Source: Epiperipatus broadwayi (lineage: Eukaryota; Onychophora; Udeonychophora; Euonychophora; Peripatidae). From it: a DNA stretch of 64,000 nt. Positions 48,476 through 61,570 of this stretch are shown piece after piece; the stretch's first letter is position 1; each line of letters starts with the position of its first letter. The position numbers were made by a program, and so were the translations under genes. The stretch lies in NCBI GenBank assembly GCA_028023455.1, contig JAQFVV010006305.1, positions 3,897,001 through 3,961,000 on the forward strand, in the 5' to 3' direction. The notes under the pieces were generated by a model. It saw only the letters and a program-made list of their open reading frames with translations. It made no database searches and was not told where the DNA came from.

Positions 48476-50579
48476 GATCTTTGTTTTACTTGGTATGTAT
48501 TCAAAACTATAAAATAAAATATTGTGTTTTTTTAAAAGATTCATTTCTTATTATTTCTGTGTGTGAATATTTAAAAGCAGAGTTATATTTTATCAACACA
48601 TACTTAAATATATATGTCTATCTATAAATATTAAATTGTTTCTCAATTCAACGGTTTATATCTATAAAATCATACAAACATTAAAGAAAAACAAAAACTA
48701 TAATTTAATCTCATAACTCTGTACTAAGTTTATAAATAAAATATTAGTTTTTGTTATTTATGTGTGGGAAAATTTAATAAAAACATTAATGGATAAAGTA
48801 GTGTTGAAAATCTTTCATTCTACTATTTTGAATGAGTTATAGATAATATCACAATTTTATTGACTAAAGAACATGTCATATTATCCATTTTCCTGGCCTT
48901 TTAATTTAAATATAACTCACTGATGCATTGTTCAACACAACAGATGATGCAATAAGCTGCTCTGAGGAATAGTCATTGTATTAAACTCTGAACTATCTTT
49001 ATTAAAGTTGGAATTTTTACTTCAAACCAAAAAAAAAAACATTGATAAAATTGCTAATTACATTACTCATAAATGTAATTTTTTCCCTGTATTTATATTT
49101 AAAAACAACCTATGTACTGCATACCTGCATAGAAGTTTAATAAAAATAATACTTTCACAATTTAGACCTAAATATAAGCCATATTTCTGTTTATGTTCTC
49201 AAGCAAAAATATATGCTGCACTAAAAGTAAAAGTAGATGATGTATTTTGTTCCATTGCCAAATATAGAATAAAAGTTTAATAATCAAATATTATATAAAG
49301 TGTGTTTAGACAAAGTAAAATTCTCAGAATTTTTATGACAATCACTATATTACCAAAGCTGGAGCTTCTCTAGTATTCTTCATAAAATTGGATACTCATC
49401 AAGTTTAAATATTAGAAACAAGTTACCAGAATCTTAAAGTTTTGAACAATTTCTTATTGCTTATTTATGTCTGATAATACAGAAGTCTGTGTTAAAAGCA
49501 CAGGATTAGATTAAAATAACATTGCTACATTAGCAGATATTATCAGTTATTAGATTTTCCACAGATGTTATAAATACTTTGGTCAGAATCATAAAAACAG
49601 TTCTAGTGATTGAATTTTTATTATTATTTAATACTCTATTTTTGAACTGATTCATTAAAATATAAATATTTATAAGTACAAGATGTGTATAATATGAGAA
49701 AAACATCATAAAGTGTGATTTGAGATATATGGTTTTTAGTAGCTCCAAAACTTATTAATAATTATTACGATCCAAAATTTTGAATCAAACACTAATATTA
49801 ATAGAATATGAATCTAGATAAAATATTCCCAACATTTTCTTATTTCACTATTCTCTCCTACTAGGATTTTAAGCTATCCTAAAATTTTGAATTCAATTTT
49901 TTTAAAAAGGTGGATTTTAATTTTATAGATTTTATTGTGATTCACTCTAATTTTTTTTAACAATTACAATGTTATGCATGAAAATCAAATCGCAATCGAA
50001 ATATAGTAAATTTTGTTTTCTGATAATCTAAAAATAATTTTTTATCTTGTCTAAAACTTTTGCTAAATCAAGATCTACTTTGTGAATTAAATATTGTTTG
50101 TCTTTACTGAAATCTAAAGAATTTTACACTTTGAGATGATAGCACAATAACTTATTTATTATAGATAATATCTACAAATATTATATAAGGACATTTGTCT
50201 CTTGACATTTTTACTGGTTTATACTTCTATCTAGGATTCTGATATTTAAAAATATAATTTCAAGTATTTTAACTATGGATGAAAGTTTATTCTTTAATTT
50301 TTTTCATTATTTTATATATACATACCTCTCAAACTGCAATAGCATGATTTAGAATTACATTTACCAACAACTGCTGCTCTTATCTGACTTTATTTAATAT
50401 CTGTGAAGAAGTACTGATTTGAAAATTAATAATTGTAAACATCACATAGGCAAATTAGAGCACAAAAATATAAAGAGAAGTCAGTTTTGATTTTTTTACA
50501 ATTTGCATATGGCATTTAAGTTGAGAAAAAACAACAACAGAATATGTTTTCAGTGCAATCTGGCTGAAAAACAATAAAA

Positions 50580-50581
<2 letters not shown>
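48476..50581. other. AT-rich DNA, nothing recognised
   Basis: A 90-codon frame (49008-49280, +) and a 72-codon frame (49530-49748, -) have no identifiable domain. Confidence 0.5.

Positions 50582-50664
<83 letters not shown>
50582..50664. repeat. (AT)n microsatellite, about 83 bp
   Basis: A perfect AT array followed by TGTAATGAG; open frames through it encode Tyr-Ile runs and are not genes. Confidence 0.97.
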
Positions 50665-50667
<3 letters not shown>

Positions 50668-51998
50668 AATGAGATTGGTGGATTGGGGTGGAAGAAAAAA
50701 AGATGTTGTATCTGGAGTGATGGCAAATCATCATGATTCTCAGTGAATTTAAAATGAAATATCAAATTAATTATTAAAGTAATGTTTAATAATTCAAAAT
50801 ATATATTAAGAGAGCATGAGATCAAGAAAGATATCTATGAGATCAGCACAGCTAAAAATCAGTTATTTCTCAGAGCAAAATATAATTAACTAAATTCACC
50901 AGCATTATCAATAAGTAAAGTAAGTATAAGTAATAATCAAAAGAAGTAATCATCCATGAATAATCTATTAATCAAACTACATCAACAGTCCATCTGGTAA
51001 ATGGATTTGAACAATAAAAAATATAAATCAATAGTTAATTTGGTGACTGAATTGGAAATGAGTCTTCTATAGAAAAGGCTAACTATTGAGCCATTTGCCA
51101 GCTTGGGGCAATTATTTAAACATAATTTGGATGCACAAACTAAGTGCTAATCCACATATCATAATCATAAAAAATAATAATGCTGGGACATTAAAACATG
51201 CTGATGATCATCAATGCTCTGGCCACATAGTACCATTAATGTACTGGCCAACTATAAACTTAATTTCCAATAGACTAAGCTAAATAAAATGTAATTCAGG
51301 GGTCTTAAAGAATATAATCTTATGTGCCAACCAGGATAATGACTGACCATCCCTGGATGCCCCTTAAGCACTAAATAACTATCTCCCATCATATATTCAG
51401 CCAATATACTTGAATCTAGCTCAGAGAACATAAGCTCTATAACTGTAATAGTGATCAAAAGATTATTTACATAATATTCTATAACTATTTACAATTAAGT
51501 CACTGGAAAAATTTTAACAATTAAAATACACATTTATTAATAACAATAAAAAATGAAAATAAAGTCTTTATAATATGGCTATACACCTAAGCCTTCTGAT
51601 TTTGACTACTATACAAAATTCAAATTATTACATTGATTTTATAATACTTCTTAATTAGTTTACATACAACACATATATAGATATGCACATAGACATTTGC
51701 TTTATTCTATGCAATGATACAATTCAATTGACATAAAATAATTATAAAAAAAAAATTAAATTTTACCTGCATCTATTTGACACTCATTGATATATGCATA
51801 TACACAGCATGCATTATAATTTTTTTTAAAAAAATGAACCTATTTGAATTGTCCTAATCTAATATATGATTAAACTTTTTAAGTTACATTTTTAGTAATA
51901 CAATTACCTCTTCTATATATTTATAATTTGCACCATGTTTGACTATTACAATGAATACATTTGAATTATATAAAAATAGATTAATATTTACACATGTA

Positions 51999-52000
<2 letters not shown>
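50665..52000. other. Unassigned DNA
   Basis: 51080-51460 is slightly less AT-rich but holds no recognisable gene or repeat. Confidence 0.45.

Positions 52001-52050
<50 letters not shown>
52001..52050. repeat. (AT)n microsatellite with GTAGAAT/ATTCTAC ends
   Basis: TGTAGAATATAT ... ATATATTCTACCC: the flanking bases extend the palindrome, so the whole tract can form a cruciform. Confidence 0.9.
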
Positions 52051-52052
<2 letters not shown>

Positions 52053-55000
52053 TACCCGTGCCAAACTTCATTCTCACTTCCAGATAGTATATGATATAAA
52101 GTAAAACGGGTTCTAGCTCAGTTAATAATTAATAAATAAAATATTCAGCATTAAAATTAAATATTTCACTAGCTCAAATTTAAAATACGAATAAGGTTCA
52201 TTTTATAAAAATAAATTGAATAAATATTTAATATTTTCATGAGACTTGGAAGTGAAAATACAGGTGACAAGATAGATTACATTGAGCCAACATCCTACAA
52301 GATATTACCTCAATGGCATAAGAACACTATCCCCCCATTACTATTTCAAATAAATAAACTTATAGTATTCTTACGACTTTAAATAATTCCTACTCATTAA
52401 GATTAAACTGATAATTAAATCTTAGTCTTCTATTTATAATAATCTAGCTCAATAAAATCTCAGGTTCATGAAATTTACTTTAAGTTAATTAAAATTACGA
52501 TAGTAAAATATGAAAAGGGATTTTATGTCATAATCTACTACACTAAACTAATAATAATAAAGCAATAGTAATATTCTTCATTGTATAACTAACTCTGTAT
52601 ATCCTTTCTTATACTATAACTTTATTACCATAATAAAACAATAAAATAATTTAATATAATCTTTTATCTTCATGTAATAATATAATAAATACGTGGTAGC
52701 ATTTGATAATCTGACAAATAAAAGTGTGTGGCAATTGATAGCATATAATCCAATGTATTATTATGATAATTAACTTATGACCATAAGATAATGTAAATGT
52801 GATTACTTAATAAATAATCCAATTCTTAAAATAATTCTTTATTTATTTCTGTGCAAAAAATATTGGGTTTACTTTTATTAACTCTGTGTTCAACTTCATG
52901 AAGATGGAAAAAAATAACAAACCAACACACAAATTTTGAGGAAAACAAAATTTTAATAAAGTTTATTATAACATTAACAACATAACAATTTATTTACAAT
53001 ATGTACATTTTAAACATCTGAAAGATTGGTACCATTATACATTCTTTATATTCGAACCTCGTTAAGTCTTTACTCTGACTTAAATAAAAATAATAATAAA
53101 AAAATGATACAATATTATTAATCCCTGCTTGATCAATCTTATATAAAAACTTTGTACTTATTTAATGCTTACTCAAAATACATTTTAAATCCTTTAGCTA
53201 TTATTTATTTAGTATGCTTCTTTTTTTAAATTTTTTTTTATAGAAAACATAATATGAATAAATATAAAATAATACTAATCGAAAACATGGATATCCTCTT
53301 TTTACTAGACAATTTCATTTTAGCAATATTATCGACATTATGTAAAATATCTATTGATAATTTATCTCCAAATTATGGATACTATTGTTCACTACACTGG
53401 ATTTATCAACTATAATACATTCCATTATAACAATATTATACTACTATAGAATTATAATTACTAATACATTTTCTATTATTGAATAAATATAAATTGTACC
53501 TAACTTATTGTGTAGATCGTTTTTACTTTATAGAATTATATTAAAAATATGCAGTACTCTTTTTAAAAAAAAAATTGAAATAAATACTTTAATATTATTT
53601 AATATTCAAAAAAAAAAAACAACTTTGCTTTACATATTTTATTCTTAAGATCTTATATTTATTTTCCAAAAATAAATAACTTTATAACATATTTTATGAA
53701 TCTTTCATTTGAAATCCATTGGATTTCCAATTCCAATTCATACAAATTCTATTTCTTCATACAAGCAAATGAACTCATCTCATTCCAAACAATTGCATAT
53801 CTCCAACTCTAAATCATCTATTATTTTCTTTTAAACATACTATACTGTACGATGTAGCTACTTTTTGAAAAATAGATAGCGAATAGATTTATAGGATGGG
53901 AAAGAAAACTAGAGTATAACACACAACTCATACCGAAATATACATCATGGCACAGTGTAATTATAAAAACCAGAGGGAAGACCTTTTCTTGTCTAATATC
54001 CTCAAATACTATAAATGATGTCAAGCTATTCATTCAGCTTTATTGATCATCAATGCTCCAAGAAAATAAACACTGTCCAAAATAAGCATACAATTGCAGG
54101 GCTATGTTAACTGCATTGCACCTTTACAAATATTATGAAATACTATTCATATCCCAAATATCCTAACTTAATAATCTCCTGGATTCATGTTTATCATATT
54201 ACTAATACCAGGTCACTATCCTATTCTTATTTCTTAAAGATTTACCAGGTCTTACATCGACAAATTTACTAGCTTGCATATTCAAATAATAAATAAGATT
54301 CAACTGTACTTAGAGCAATCTTACTAAACCATAAGAAAAGTTTACTTTACTTTAGTATTCTAAACTAAACACATAATATTTTGATCATCCAGTAATATGA
54401 AAGTTCTTTAAAAAAAATCATATAAATATTTATTATCATGTTGGGTTATATTATCATTATAAAATCATAGTATGCATATTCCAAATAACTCCTGATCTCA
54501 CAATGTTTTAAAATATGTTGTAATGCATATTTAACATTCATACATCATACATTATGACATAAGCAATCTATAAAAAGAAAAAAATAATAAATATCAATAA
54601 TTCATTAATTGTTACCAAGTGACATTTGCTCATCTATATCACTTTTGCAGTCTTCTTTTCTCCAAACTGGATATAACATCTTATACCATAAAATACTCAT
54701 CCATGCTTCTATTTAAAATATTCTAAATTAAGTTATTAAATATTATACTATAGGATTCTATACCATAAATAATTAATATTCATGTTCCTATACTTATTAA
54801 TCAAAAATTTACATTTTAAAATAAATAATAAATAAATCAAAAAACATATTTACGTAAACTTCAGATGAAACGTATATTTTTCCTAGGTTCAAATATTCCC
54901 ATTTTCTTTCTCAAAGTTTTTTTTTTTTTTAAAAAAAAATGTTCTCTTCAAAAACGCTTTATTTCTTCAAGAGCATTTTTACCTTTCCCCCGTTGCTATG

Positions 55001-57143
55001 ATGACGAACAAGACAATTTGTCGGTCGGGCGGTGGTGAGCGATTAAAAAAAAAAATACATAGTAAAAGAAATAATACGGACGACGTCTTTTTGAATCTTG
55101 AAATTAAACAAAAATAATTATCAATCCGTTTAGCAAAGTTTATAGATAAATAGTTTATGGATTCTATAAACTAGAAAGATAATTATTGGAATCATAATAA
55201 AATACACTATTCAAAATAATAATTCGAAAATTCTGTTCTGGAATATTCCTATGTTGGTTAGGTGATGCATCCTTCGACTTAACTAAAAAATATTCGGATA
55301 AACTTATTGCGCAATCTTTATTTCCATGGCTCCATCCTTTTATTTATTTATGTATTCATTTCTCCCATAAGTTTCTTATTTAGTACATTTACTTCCATTT
55401 AGTACTTTTCTCATCAGTTTAAAAACTTCAAGCTTTTTTAAAAATCCTTTCTAAAATGCGTTTAACCCTTTTAAGACCGTAAGTTTTATATATCAAACGC
55501 TTTAGCAAATATTTTCCGTGATTCACTTTCTTAAATAATTTCTTGCAAAATATACTTTAAAAATGTTTCCTTCAGAAAGAATAACATTTTACTCTTTTAA
55601 CATGAAATTTTATCAATTATCATAAAGTACAATTGTCTTATTATTACTTAATTTTAGACAAGTTTATCTTCCATATAAAAATAATGCATCTTTACCTTTA
55701 GACGGTAAAATATCTTTCTATCTGGGCTTCTTATACAATGTCCAGTCCACATTACTATTTTATTCATTAGAACAATCCTCCTGTTCATTATTAATGAAAC
55801 TGTATCAACAAATATTATATACATTTTTAAAATATTATAAACTGAATATACTTTACTTCTTGACATATCCATTTATTATCGCGACGTTCTAAGTTAGACT
55901 TTGATAAAATACCACTGGCAAAAGGAACTTTAAAACTTTAGCAAAACATTTTTAATGAAGTTACTAAATATATTATAGTTTAACTCTCTTTTGCAAATAC
56001 TTTTTAAAATATCAATTAGCTTTGCAAATAAAATTGTACGAGAGTACAAAATTGACTAAATAAAAAATTTTAAAATTTAATATCACCTTTATATCTTCTG
56101 ATATATTTTAATCTGATTTTTATCCATCCCGTGCAATGGTATTTTATACTCCAGAAAAAACGTCATTTGATTGGTTGATTCTCACTTTTAGTTTGAGATC
56201 AAATTTACATATAATTCAGTTTTACAAAATTCAATTTTAAAAATAAAAATTATGATGTAATAAAACTTAAAAATATTATTTAAAATATAACTTTTCAATC
56301 AATTATTACTTTATCAAAATTATTTAAACATTTAAAATAACTTTTAAAATATAATTTAATATTTATCCCACTCTTAATATTCAATTTATCTAGTTTTATT
56401 TAAACAAAATATTTAATTTTTATTATATCTGTATTCGTCTTTACTGCATTGTTTAAACATGCAATACCGATAGTTAACTGAATATTTGCTATGAGCTTTT
56501 ATGATAAGTAAATAATTCTATTCAATCCTATGTTACAACTTTTAAATATTTCAAACTTTGTTATTTATTCAAACAAGCGTGTGTGTGTTTAACCATGTAT
56601 TAAAAGTCAAGTGATTAATGTAAAATTAAGGCAGACGATTTTCAATCTATTTCTCTGTCTAAAATAATAAAATTGCAACACTTTATTATATTATATAAAA
56701 TAATTATAAAAATTTGGAAAAATAATTTAAAATATAGAATTAAATACAATTTTACTATCATAAAATTACTTTTAAAATATACGATATTAATTTTTTATCA
56801 ATTATAATTCATAACTTTAAATATAGCATTTATTAAATACAAGTTTAAACCATTAAAATTTAACATTTAAATATACTTTTAACTATTTATAGCTGAGTTA
56901 TTTAATATGGCCAGCTTTTGCAATCATATGCAACCATATTTTAAGCTTTACATAACTATTCTTAAATGATTCACTATAATTTTATATACTACGTATTTTA
57001 TTTAGCTTCAAATTATACCCTATAATATTATTAACAAAATATAATTAACATATCAAAAGAACATACTCTAAAATTTAAAATTTTTAGTAATCTATTGTAC
57101 TTGACTATTTCTGACCTATTGAAAAGGGTACAATATATATATG
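52051..57143. other. Long AT-rich stretch, no gene recognised
   Basis: About 5 kb without repeats or supported genes. A short CpG-containing patch lies at about 54985-55050 (GTCGGTCGGGCGGTGGTGAG) and CpG is a little more frequent to about 55900. Frames at 53821-54033 and 55654-55872 (both -) show no motif. It could be unique host DNA, such as an intron or a promoter-proximal region. Confidence 0.45.
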
Positions 57144-57267
57144 TGAAAAACTAAAAACAAGTTAAAAACTTGCTAATGCTTGTATTTATGTCAACAGATG
57201 GCATTCTACCAAAAACACCATCAAGCGTATGTTTACATAAATGTCAGAGCAAGTATTCACTATCTCT

Positions 57268-57327
57268 AATTCCACTTTCAGATCATGATTTCAAGCTATT
57301 TGCTATCATCAGTGAAAGACAGGAATT
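57268..57327 (-). ncRNA. Hammerhead ribozyme (predicted), F3 left arm
   Basis: Minus strand: AATTCC, TGT, CTTTCA, then CTGATGA (+ 57306-57312), stem II AGC-AAATA-GCT with a U-U mismatch at its base, GAAA (57289-57292), stem III U-CATG-A, U16.1 and C17 (57281), TGAAAG, T, GGAATT. Stem I is CTTTCA/TGAAAG (6 bp), an internal loop, and AATTCC/GGAATT (6 bp). Every core base of the type I hammerhead is present. Predicted cleavage is 3' of the base at 57281. It is the best copy in the window. Confidence 0.8.
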
Positions 57328-57846
57328 TTAGAAACTAGATATAAACACAAACTCTGATCGTTTATGAAACAGTTTCTATTCAGCTTGCAAGCGTGAATCT
57401 TTTAGACGCGTAATATCTTCAAACTCAGCATAGCAAGCCAGATAGCTATATGGGTCTGATCTCAATTCAGCATCACCACATAGTAGAAGCCTCTGCAATA
57501 TATATCATACAAGCCTCTGCAATATATATCATTGCTAGAAAGACCTCAAAGGTACATTTATGAAAAACAAAAAACAAGTTAAAATCTTGACATAAATACA
57601 AGCGTTAGCAAGTTTTTAACTTGTTTTTTGTTTTTCATAAATGTACGTTTGAGGTCTTTCTAGCAGTGATATATATTGCAGAGGCTCCTACTAAGTGGTG
57701 ATGCTGAACTGAGATCAGACGCATATAGCTATCCGGCTTGCTATGCTGAGTTTGAAGACATTATGTGTCTAAAAGATTCACACTTGCAAGCTGAATAGAA
57801 ACTGTTTCATAAACACTCAGAGTTTGTGTTTAGATCTAGTTTCTAA

Positions 57847-57906
57847 AATTCCTGTCTTTCACTGATGATAGCAAATAGCTTGAAATCATGATCTGAAAGT
57901 AGAATT
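57847..57906 (+). ncRNA. Hammerhead ribozyme (predicted), F3 right arm
   Basis: CTTTCA (57856-57861), CTGATGA (57862-57868), stem II AGC (57870-57872) with GCT (57878-57880), GAAA (57882-57885), stem III U-CATG-A, U92, C93, TGAAAG (57894-57899). The distal stem is weaker than in the left arm because GGAATT reads AGAATT. The core is intact; predicted cleavage is after 57893. Confidence 0.78.
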
Positions 57907-57991
57907 AAAGTTAGAGATAGTGAATGCTTGCTCTGACATTTATGTAAACATGCGCTTGGCGGTGTTTTTGGTAGAACGCCATCTGTTGACA

Positions 57992-58109
57992 TATATATAT
58001 ATATGCACACATACATGGGGGTGCATGTAATTTCTGAACATATTTGACTAGACATTTAATAATAAAAAATAATTATATTTTATATATATGTCCTAATAGG
58101 TTTACTCAA
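57992..58109. other. Spacer after F3
   Basis: An AT run adjoins the F3 end; nothing else. Confidence 0.5.
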
Positions 58110-58110
58110 A

Positions 58111-58151
<41 letters not shown>
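58110..58151. repeat. (CA)n(AT)n compound microsatellite
   Basis: ACACACACACACAC passes into an AT run. Confidence 0.92.
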
Positions 58152-58153
<2 letters not shown>

Positions 58154-59758
58154 CTGTGCACAATGTGTGGTACAATAATTAATTATATAAATGAATTTCA
58201 TTTTCTATCATATTTGATAATAGCAAAAACTCATTTTCCTTTTTATGGGACAAGATTTAATATATATGTGTGTATGCCTTTAGCGATTTATGCACACACT
58301 GACTTTTACATATTTTAGTTTGACACAATAATAAAAGTTATTAAAATATATTAATCATATAAATCCATGCATGTAATATGTATAAATAAAACTATAGATG
58401 ATATAAATTAATTATAAACACTTTCATAAAAAATTTTCTTTTTCATAAAAAAAATGGTCATTTTTTTTCCTTTTTCAGGTAATTGTTTTGATTGACTAAT
58501 TATCAATGGGATTTTAAATTTAAAATGACTTTGTTTTTTTTAGTCTAAAAATTTTTTTGAAATGTTTTTTCTTTTAAAACGTAAATTTTAAAATAATATT
58601 GTTCCATGTATGTCACATGATCACAGGTTGATTTTTAATTATAAAGGTTTTTTTTTAAATTTAAAAACATAGGTTTAAAAAAATGTTTTTTAAAGGAATA
58701 TAAATATAACTTCTTTACAATATATATAAAACCATCTATGTCTCTTCTTTTAGACATCTAACTCAAACAAATTATTTATTTGCTTTACTTTAAGTTATTA
58801 AGTTATAAATTTATAAGTCATTTCTAGGATTTTAAATGAACTCACCAACTATATATACTTTTATCTGTGCTTTTCTGCATATAGATACATCAGCATACAT
58901 ATAGCAATTCTTCAAGCTTTCTATTGATACACTTGGTTTGGTTGATTGTTATCATCAAGATGGATATAATTCAGGCAATTTGTTGGCATGTCATGAACTT
59001 CCTTCTGTATAGGATTTGATGAGATTCAGGCCAGCAATTGTCTTGTAATTTAAGGCTAGTGGTTGATTTGAAGTGACCCTGGCTTCAAGTGAATCAAAAC
59101 TCCCCCATAGAACCAATAGACTGCTGCTGGATCTACCTTGACTTCAGCTACATCTCATGGAATCTCTGTATAAATCTAAGAGCCATCTCTCTGGCCATCT
59201 AAAGCGAACTGTTGCAAAATTCAACAACCTGCAACAAAATATTATAACCAACTTTGCAGCTGGCCAATTTGGCCACTGCTTCTCAAAAATTTAAACCAGA
59301 CTGAATTGATATTTTATCAGTACTTTTTATAAGAGCATCTGATGTGATAAAAACATCTTAATTTAAAACACTTTATTTTTATCTATTCAAAAAGATCACT
59401 AATCCTTTCAAAAGCAAGTTTGAAGTTTTATCAAGATGTGATATACAAAGATTTTAAAAAATAAATAATTTACCAATTAATAAAAAGATTTCAAAATGAC
59501 CATACTTGTTTTTAAATTTCAAAATCAGAATAAAATATTGATTTTTATTAGACTTTTTAAATGTTTTAATTTATAATAAAATTCTGTTTTAAATTCAGAG
59601 TTATTTAATCCTTTATTTATTATTTTTATTCCAAAAAATGTAGAAAAATATCTAAAAATATTTATATCCCTGTTTATTTCTAATTTTCCTTTATATATAT
59701 ATATATACATGAGCACACCCACAACTATGTTGCTGTATGTCATGTAACACAACTGGTT

Positions 59759-59761
<3 letters not shown>
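58152..59761. other. AT-rich DNA with one more complex block
   Basis: 59000-59290 is less AT-rich, but no frame, RNA fold or repeat family is recognisable. An AT run lies at 59692-59706. Confidence 0.45.

Positions 59762-59791
<30 letters not shown>
59762..59791. repeat. (AT)n microsatellite
   Basis: Preceded by GGTTACA, like several other AT tracts here. Confidence 0.9.
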
Positions 59792-59795
<4 letters not shown>

Positions 59796-61496
59796 GTTAG
59801 TACAACTCACATTGGCAATTTAGAAATTAAATTACTAAATTCTCAAGTAGAATTTTTCTTTGAAATATCTAACAGATCATTTTAGATAATGTGTGTAGTA
59901 TACTTTTTTTTTTGAAAGAGAGAATGTAAAACTATTTTGGTTAAGATAAGAAAACAAATTCTTATTAATAAGCAATTAGTGGTACCTAACAAAAGAGAAA
60001 AGACATACAACAACATTCCTTCAATAATTAAAGATAGTTACCCAAAGAAAAGTGAAGGAAAAGTATGATTTTGAAGCAGAATTATTTCAAATATTGTATA
60101 AGTTAGCAGATGTTAACCAGAGATGTGCAGAGACTAAAAAAAGAAAAGGACTTTAAAAGAAAAAAATATTCTATGTGTCAGTACTTAATTACTTATTTAC
60201 TTTCTGAAGCTTCATTCCTAAGGTGAAACAGTATGAAATAAAAGTTTATTCATCAGATAATCCATAGAAATGATCAAAAAACTATTCTCACTAATATGTT
60301 AGGTCATATTAAGATGTGCAATTAGAGGAAGTTCATTTGTTGATGTTGCTCCCCTGGAAGTCTTGAAATCCCTGAGTGAAACCATTTCATAATGGAATTT
60401 TGACTACCTACAAGCAACAAGGATATTGAATCTCAGATCACCACAGGATAATTCTATGCATGGCAAAATATTCAGGACAATAAACTTTCAAACATACCAG
60501 TAAAAGACTTGATTATAAATTAAAAGTGATCACTCCCCTCAAACTCTAAATATGACAAAATGCCATACTGAGCCATAATAATTAAAATCAAATCTTATTA
60601 GTATTTCTTAACCACAAGTTATTTCTCTGATATTTATTCTCTTAATGATATTATAATGTTTTATTTTGTATTAATAAATGTGTATATAACTTATGTTGTT
60701 TTTTTAATTGTTAATTATAAATAGTTTAAATTTAGTTAAACTCAACACTTAATATCTGATTAAATAAATTGCCAATGCTGTACTGTAAAATACAATTCTC
60801 TGGTTATTTCAAGTAGTTTATGATAATAATTGACAGAATAGGAAGGGTAGGCCAGTGGACTTTTGTATGAAGTCCTGGTGTCTTTCAAACAAATTAAAAA
60901 CTGGTTTGCTGTTCCCTATTATTTGGGTAGTTACATCGAGTGGGAGGGGGGTCATGTGACCAGAAAAGATAAGCATTGATAAATTCAACTGAAATGTTCT
61001 GATGTGAAAATTAATAAATCAAATGTAACTTGGTCACTGAATATGAGGTAATTAAGTTGTATAAACCCTAAAGATACTGTGAACAGTACAACATATATAT
61101 GTCATTTTAATTCTAAGCCATTACAGCAATTGAATAATTAAGATATCTATTAACATTTGCCTTCTAATTCTCCTAGCATTTGAAAGTGAACTTTTATTTT
61201 ATTTCTTTGGATTAGGGATCACCTTTTTTGATTATCAACTCCCTAAAATCTCCAGAATCTCTTATCAACCCTCAAAAAATTTATTTTTAGTTATTTATTT
61301 ATGTATTACAAACAAAAATGAAGTTTTTATTATATTTCAGCATTTATTTTGCAATTTTTCATTTATTAATATTGAAGCTGGAAGTATAGTGCATATTTCT
61401 GCTTCACCTAGTGCCAATGTCATCAACACTAGTATGGGTTTGAACCCAATCTTGTATATTAACTGACACCCATCTCATAATAGGTGGTAGTATATT
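59792..61496. other. Unassigned DNA
   Basis: A B-box-like GGGTTTGAACCC near 61436 has no partner A box in either orientation that I can support. Confidence 0.45.
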
Positions 61497-61570
61497 TAAA
61501 TCAATATTTGTAATCAATATTATAATCTTTCATTATAATCAATATTTGTAATCAATATTATAATCTTTTA
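61497..61570. repeat. Tandem duplication, about 36 bp x 2
   Basis: AATCAATATTTGTAATCAAT and ATTATAATCTTT occur twice in succession. Confidence 0.85.

Larger units (their letters stand above)
57144..57991. repeat. F3 foldback: facing units of about 400 bp
   Basis: Arms (57189-57590 and about 57588-57991) mirror each other from TGTCAACAGATGGC to GCCATCTGTTGACA with few mismatches. The centre near 57595 has its own hairpin (TTTATGAAAAACAAAAAACA against its complement). The 45 bp outside the left arm (57144-57188) are a reverse-complement copy of the inner start of the right arm (57594-57645). So on the minus strand the left arm runs on into the start of a next unit, as in F2: head-to-tail units, facing each other. 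Each arm has an intact hammerhead-like core. Confidence 0.9.

Noticed and set aside
49008-49280. 90-codon plus-strand frame
   Set aside because: No domain, signal or splice context; length is within chance for this composition plus a Lys run.
50516-50825. Minus-strand frames with Tyr-Ile runs
   Set aside because: They come from the (AT)n microsatellite; the flanking residues match no domain.
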